NCBI GenBank assembly: GCA_944333375.1
Contig: CALVKX010000084.1
Coordinates: forward strand, 1 to 8,277
Direction: 5' to 3'
Length of the DNA: 8,277 bases
Source: an uncultured Eubacteriales bacterium
Lineage (GTDB): Bacteria; Bacillota_A; Clostridia; Christensenellales; Aristaeellaceae
Shown: positions 6,192-8,277 of the stretch, in pieces
Position numbering within the stretch: the first letter of the stretch is position 1
How the letters are laid out: each line of letters opens with the position of its first letter
Made by a program: the position numbers and the translations under genes
The notes under the pieces: generated by a model
Databases searched by the model: none
What the model was told of the DNA's origin: nothing
Seen by the model: only the letters and a program-made list of their open reading frames with translations

Positions 6192-6806
6192 TCAGTAACC
6201 CAGGGCTTCCTCCACAAACACCACCGTCATGCGCCGGTTTTTGGGCACCCGGTCCACCGCCAGGGTCAGGCGGCAGATGCTGTCCTGGCATGCGTCGCCC
6301 CCGCAGTTGCCCGTGCGGGCGCAGGGCGTGTCGATGCCAAGCCTGCGCGTATTTTGCGGACACGCGGTTTTTTTGATGCGCGCCACGGCGGTGTTGATTC
6401 CGCCGTCCACCACCTTGGAGTGGCTGACGACGAAATAGACGTCCCTGGGACCGTCGCACACCGCGCCCACGCGGTTGCCGATCCCGTCCACCAGCACCAG
6501 CTTGCCCGTGCGGGTGACGGCGTTGGCCGAGCTGAGATAGACGTCCGCCCTGCGGCTGTTTTCGCGAATCATGGGCACATCCTCGGGCTTGGCGCCCCAG
6601 CTCGTGTAGACCTTGCAGCCCTTTTGCGCAAGCGCGGTCAGCACCCCGGTATCCCGCACGCTCACCGAGCCGCCCACGCCCACCGACGCCCCTGCGGTGA
6701 TGCGGCCGAGCAGATAGTCGCACGCCTCGGCGGCGGTGCGCACCTCAACCACCTCAAAGCCGTTTTTCCTCATTCCTTCAACCGCCTGTTTCAGCAACGC
6801 ATCCAT
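6192..6806 (-). CDS. LUD-domain (LutC/YkgG-like) protein
   Basis: This 204-residue protein belongs to the LUD family (formerly DUF162), whose known members include LutB/LutC of lactate utilisation; many stand-alone clostridial members have no assigned reaction. Visible signatures are GVGGSVSVRDTGV (43-55), YLSSANAVT (90-98) followed by LVLVDGIGNRV (103-113), and KVVDGG at 131-136. The C-terminal third is cysteine-rich: Cys149, Cys162, Cys168, Cys173 and Cys178. My memory of relatives is a TPCA-TG-C-DC-ICN pattern; here the spacing between the later cysteines differs (TGNCGGDACQDSIC). The cysteines could bind a metal or iron-sulphur cluster, which is inference. The ATG is preceded by AGGGAGGA with a 6-nt spacer. 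No lutA or lutB is nearby. The gene has its own promoter, 90 bp behind spo0A and on the same strand. Confidence 0.88.
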   Translation of the reverse strand: MDALLKQAVEGMRKNGFEVVEVRTAAEACDYLLGRITAGASVGVGGSVSVRDTGVLTALAQKGCKVYTSWGAKPEDVPMIRENSRRADVYLSSANAVTRTGKLVLVDGIGNRVGAVCDGPRDVYFVVSHSKVVDGGINTAVARIKKTACPQNTRRLGIDTPCARTGNCGGDACQDSICRLTLAVDRVPKNRRMTVVFVEEALGY

Positions 6807-6850
6807 CGCCGGTCCTCCCTTTTTTTGAGAAAATGGAATATGATGAATTC

Positions 6851-6879
6851 AGTATATCACACCCTTGGATGCGGTGCAA
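6851..6879 (-). promoter_or_regulatory. Sigma-A-type promoter of the LUD gene
   Basis: On the minus strand TTGCAC (6879-6874) is separated by 17 nt from TATACT (6856-6851), which is preceded by TG one base upstream, forming an extended -10. Transcription should start near 6844, leaving a leader of about 38 nt. The -35 matches only in TTG, but the extended -10 compensates. The LUD gene may therefore be expressed independently of spo0A. Confidence 0.65.
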
Positions 6880-6895
6880 ACGGTATCTTGGCCTT

Positions 6896-7669
6896 TCAGG
6901 CGCTGCGCTCCACGCTGAGCTTGTCGGCCAGCATGGCGATGAACTCGCCATTGGTGGGCTTGTCCTCCGGCGTGCAGACGCGGCAACCGAAGGCGCGGTT
7001 CAGGGTGTCCACGCGCCCGCGGCTCCAGGCCACGTCGATGGCGTAGCGGATGGCGCGCTCGACCTTGCTGGCCGTGGTATCAAAGCGGGCCGCTATGCCC
7101 GGATACAGCTCCCTGGTGATGCGGTTGATGATGCCGGGGTTTTCGACCGCCAGCCTGACCCCGCAGCGCAGATACTGATACCCCTTGATGTGGGCGGGGA
7201 TGCCGATGGTGAGAAACAGGCTGCCCAGCCGCTCGTCCAGGCTCTGCTCCCTCGGCTCGCCGGAGGGTTCCCGCATGGGCGGCGGTAACTCCTCCCCGCG
7301 CGCCAGACGGCGGATATGGCCCATCAGGCTTTCGATTTCAAAGGGCTTGACCAGATAGAATTTCGCCCCCAGCTCCACCGCGCGCATCACGAAGTCATCC
7401 CGTGCCAGCGACGTGGCGACGATGACCTTGGGCGCCGGGGAAAGCGCCATGCGCCGCATCTCCTGCATCAGCGTATAACCGTCCATGACGGGCATGACGA
7501 TATCGGTCACCATGACGTCGTAGCTGCGCTCGCCAAGCAGCCTGAGCGCCTCCGCGCCGTTGGATGCGGCGTCTACCGCCGCAACGTCCTGTTGTCCGGC
7601 GAGCGCTTCGGTCATGGTTTCACGCAAAGCGCTGTGATCGTCCACAACCAGAATCCTCATTCCTTGCAC
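6896..7669 (-). CDS. spo0A: Sporulation response regulator Spo0A
   Basis: Spo0A is the phosphorylation-activated transcription factor that commits endospore formers to sporulation. The receiver domain (about 4-125) has Asp10, Asp11, phospho-acceptor Asp56 (TDIVMPVMDG), Thr86 and Lys108. A proline-rich linker (about 126-143) leads to the Spo0A C domain (about 144-257), with near-diagnostic segments IGIPAHIKGYQYLR, TTASKVERAIRYAIDVAWSRG (recognition helix region 199-219) and KPTNGEFIAMLADKL. At 257 residues it is about ten shorter than the B. subtilis protein, mostly in the linker. The GTG start at 7669 is preferred because AGGAGGG (7682-7676) lies 6 nt upstream; the ATG at 7660 would have no well-spaced site. 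The common neighbour spoIVB is absent. No 0A box (TGTCGAA type) was obvious upstream. The gene shows that the organism or its recent ancestors could sporulate. Confidence 0.96.
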   Translation of the reverse strand: MQGMRILVVDDHSALRETMTEALAGQQDVAAVDAASNGAEALRLLGERSYDVMVTDIVMPVMDGYTLMQEMRRMALSPAPKVIVATSLARDDFVMRAVELGAKFYLVKPFEIESLMGHIRRLARGEELPPPMREPSGEPREQSLDERLGSLFLTIGIPAHIKGYQYLRCGVRLAVENPGIINRITRELYPGIAARFDTTASKVERAIRYAIDVAWSRGRVDTLNRAFGCRVCTPEDKPTNGEFIAMLADKLSVERSA

Positions 7670-7701
7670 ACATTTCCCTCCTGCTTGCGCTTTTCTCCGT
7701 G

Positions 7702-7710
7702 ATTATACCA
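7702..7710 (-). promoter_or_regulatory. Extended -10 promoter element of spo0A
   Basis: The minus strand reads TGGTATAAT, a perfect TATAAT (7707-7702) with the TG of an extended -10. The start of transcription would be near 7695, about 25 nt before the GTG start. No good -35 is seen at 17 bp (CCATCC), which extended -10 promoters tolerate. I could not find a convincing sigma-H promoter of the type that drives spo0A in Bacillus. Confidence 0.6.
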
Positions 7711-7912
7711 CGTTCTCTGCCGCCGGATGGCATTTTCGCAAAAAACCGCCGCTTTGTTACGGCCCGCCGCATCCCTTCGCGTATCCTCCCGCGCCTCGAG
7801 CGGCGCAAGCGCGCCTTCATCTGGTTTTGACGCATTGCGGATAAAGGCAGCAGGTGCAAAAAAAGAAACTTTTTCTCCCGGCCTGTCAAAACAAAATTCC
7901 TTTGAAGCAGTG

Positions 7913-7926
7913 TGCAAACGCTTGCA
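7913..7926. promoter_or_regulatory. cre-like operator (CcpA/LacI-family type palindrome)
   Basis: TGCAAACGCTTGCA has 5-bp inverted arms (TGCAA/TTGCA) around a central CG. It fits the catabolite-responsive element consensus TGNAANCGNTNNCA at every fixed position. It sits about 210 bp upstream of the spo0A -10 and 130 bp upstream of the tRNA -35. CcpA is known to influence spo0A or sporulation in some clostridia, but binding here is inference. Another LacI-family regulator could also use such a site, and a single chance match is possible. Confidence 0.4.
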
Positions 7927-8056
7927 TTGTTTTGGCTTGAAGACATGCTCCACCGTGGGGCCGGTTACGGATTTGTTACATCCGAAGGTCCGTCATGCAA
8001 CAATTCCGGGCGGCTGTGACACAGGAGAAAAATTTCTGATTTTTGAATGTTCCATA

Positions 8057-8085
8057 TTGACAAAGCAGGATAAAGATGATAAGAT
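8057..8085 (+). promoter_or_regulatory. Sigma-A promoter of the tRNA cluster
   Basis: A perfect TTGACA (8057-8062), a 17-nt spacer and TAAGAT (8080-8085), preceded by TG one base upstream, form a strong stable-RNA-type promoter. Transcription should start near 8092, about 30 nt before tRNA-Val. The short leader can form a hairpin, TCGCCG (8094-8099) with CGGCGA (8108-8113), which RNase P processing would remove. Confidence 0.85.
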
Positions 8086-8121
8086 ATCTAGCGTCGCCGC
8101 GAGAAAACGGCGAGGCGGTTG

Positions 8122-8197
8122 GGGAGCATAGCTCAGCTGGGAGAGCATCTGCCTTACAAGCAGAGGGTCACAGGTTCGAGCCCTGTTGTTCCCACCA
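8122..8197 (+). tRNA. tRNA-Val (anticodon UAC)
   Basis: A complete 76-nt cloverleaf. The acceptor is GGGAGCA (8122-8128) with TGTTCCC (8187-8193), including one G-U pair. The D arm is GCTC/GAGC. The anticodon stem is TCTGC/GCAGA around loop CTTACAA, with anticodon TAC at 8155-8157. The T arm is ACAGG/CCTGT with loop TTCGAGC. Discriminator A and an encoded CCA end (8194-8197) are present. The U34 anticodon reads several valine codons. Confidence 0.97.
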
Positions 8198-8203
8198 AGA
8201 TGT

Positions 8204-8277
8204 GGCCCGGTAGTTCAGTTGGTTAGAATGCCAGCCTGTCACGCTGGAGGTCGAGGGTTCGAGCCCCTTCCGGGTCG
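8204..8277 (+). tRNA. tRNA-Asp (anticodon GUC), cut just before its CCA end
   Basis: It starts 6 nt after tRNA-Val in the same transcript. The acceptor is GGCCCGG (8204-8210) with CCGGGTC (8270-8276), including G2-U71. The anticodon stem is CCAGC/GCTGG with loop CTGTCAC and anticodon GTC at 8238-8240. The T loop is TTCGAGC. The last base of the window is the discriminator G, an identity base for aspartate tRNA. Only the CCA, if encoded, lies outside, and the cluster probably continues. Confidence 0.96.

Larger units (their letters stand above)
7670..8121. other. Gap of about 450 bp between spo0A and the tRNA genes
   Basis: No convincing protein gene is present. Open frames on both strands lack good ribosome binding sites and recognisable protein character, and two of them run into spo0A. 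The stretch from about 7850 to 8090 is visibly richer in A and T than the flanking genes. It holds the spo0A -10 element, an operator-like palindrome (7913-7926), an AAAAAG/CTTTTT inverted repeat (7860-7874), a CGGAT/ATCCG inverted repeat (7968-7984) and the tRNA promoter. The rest is unexplained. Confidence 0.6.

Noticed and set aside
7741..7770. Possible minus-strand terminator (GCCG/CGGC followed by a T-run)
   Set aside because: The stem is only 4 bp; the GCGGCGG copies are direct, not inverted, repeats, and no gene upstream on that strand needs a terminator.
7884..7889. Minus-strand TTGACA as a distal spo0A -35 box
   Set aside because: At 16-18 bp downstream only T-rich sequence without a -10-like hexamer is present, and the nearby AGGAATT has no GAAT at sigma-H spacing.
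7657..7953. Minus-strand small open frames upstream of spo0A
   Set aside because: They run into the spo0A start, have no good ribosome binding site, and their translations look like random basic sequence.
7727..8131. Plus-strand open frame across the spo0A-tRNA gap
   Set aside because: It runs through the tRNA promoter into tRNA-Val, lacks a ribosome binding site, and has no recognisable protein features.

Overview
The window reads as chromosome of a high-GC, spore-forming Bacillota, most likely a member of Clostridia. The evidence is a clear Spo0A gene, a YesM-type histidine kinase, an ECF vitamin transporter S component, AGGAGG-type ribosome binding sites, sigma-A-type promoters and encoded tRNA CCA ends. 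The genus cannot be named from sequence alone. No insertion sequences, CRISPR arrays, phage genes or long repeats are visible.

Left part (1-3214, + strand): the 3' part of a YesM/LytS-type sensor histidine kinase overlaps by four bases (GTGA) a double-domain protein shaped like a sugar ABC transporter ATPase (RbsA/MglA type). Key nucleotide-binding residues are lost in both halves of that protein, so it is probably a pseudo-ATPase. A complete PAP2-family membrane phosphatase follows 13 bp later. The three genes look like one transcription unit that starts before the window; the likely response regulator is not in view.

Middle part (3230-6190, + strand): a strong sigma-A promoter (TTTACA-17-TATAAT) drives a leader of about 100 nt and then an operon. 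The genes are an ECF S component that is probably the pantothenate transporter PanT, type III pantothenate kinase (coaX), and homoserine dehydrogenase (hom), closed by a rho-independent terminator. The leader begins with a long GC hairpin carrying two bulged A residues, the hallmark I recall for the pan RNA motif of pantothenate genes. A second structure can pair with the Shine-Dalgarno sequence of the transporter gene. This candidate riboregulator is the most interesting thing in the window. Transporter and kinase together take up pantothenate and commit it to coenzyme A; hom makes homoserine for threonine and methionine and is a less expected partner.

Right part (6192-7710, - strand): spo0A, with its own extended -10 promoter, and a LUD-domain protein with a separate promoter run leftward, converging on hom. 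spo0A lacks its frequent neighbour spoIVB. About 450 bp upstream of spo0A carry no convincing gene but contain a 14-bp operator-like palindrome that fits the CcpA cre consensus.

Far right (8057-8277, + strand): a sigma-A promoter (TTGACA-17-TAAGAT) drives tRNA-Val(UAC) and tRNA-Asp(GUC), the start of a tRNA cluster that continues past the window.
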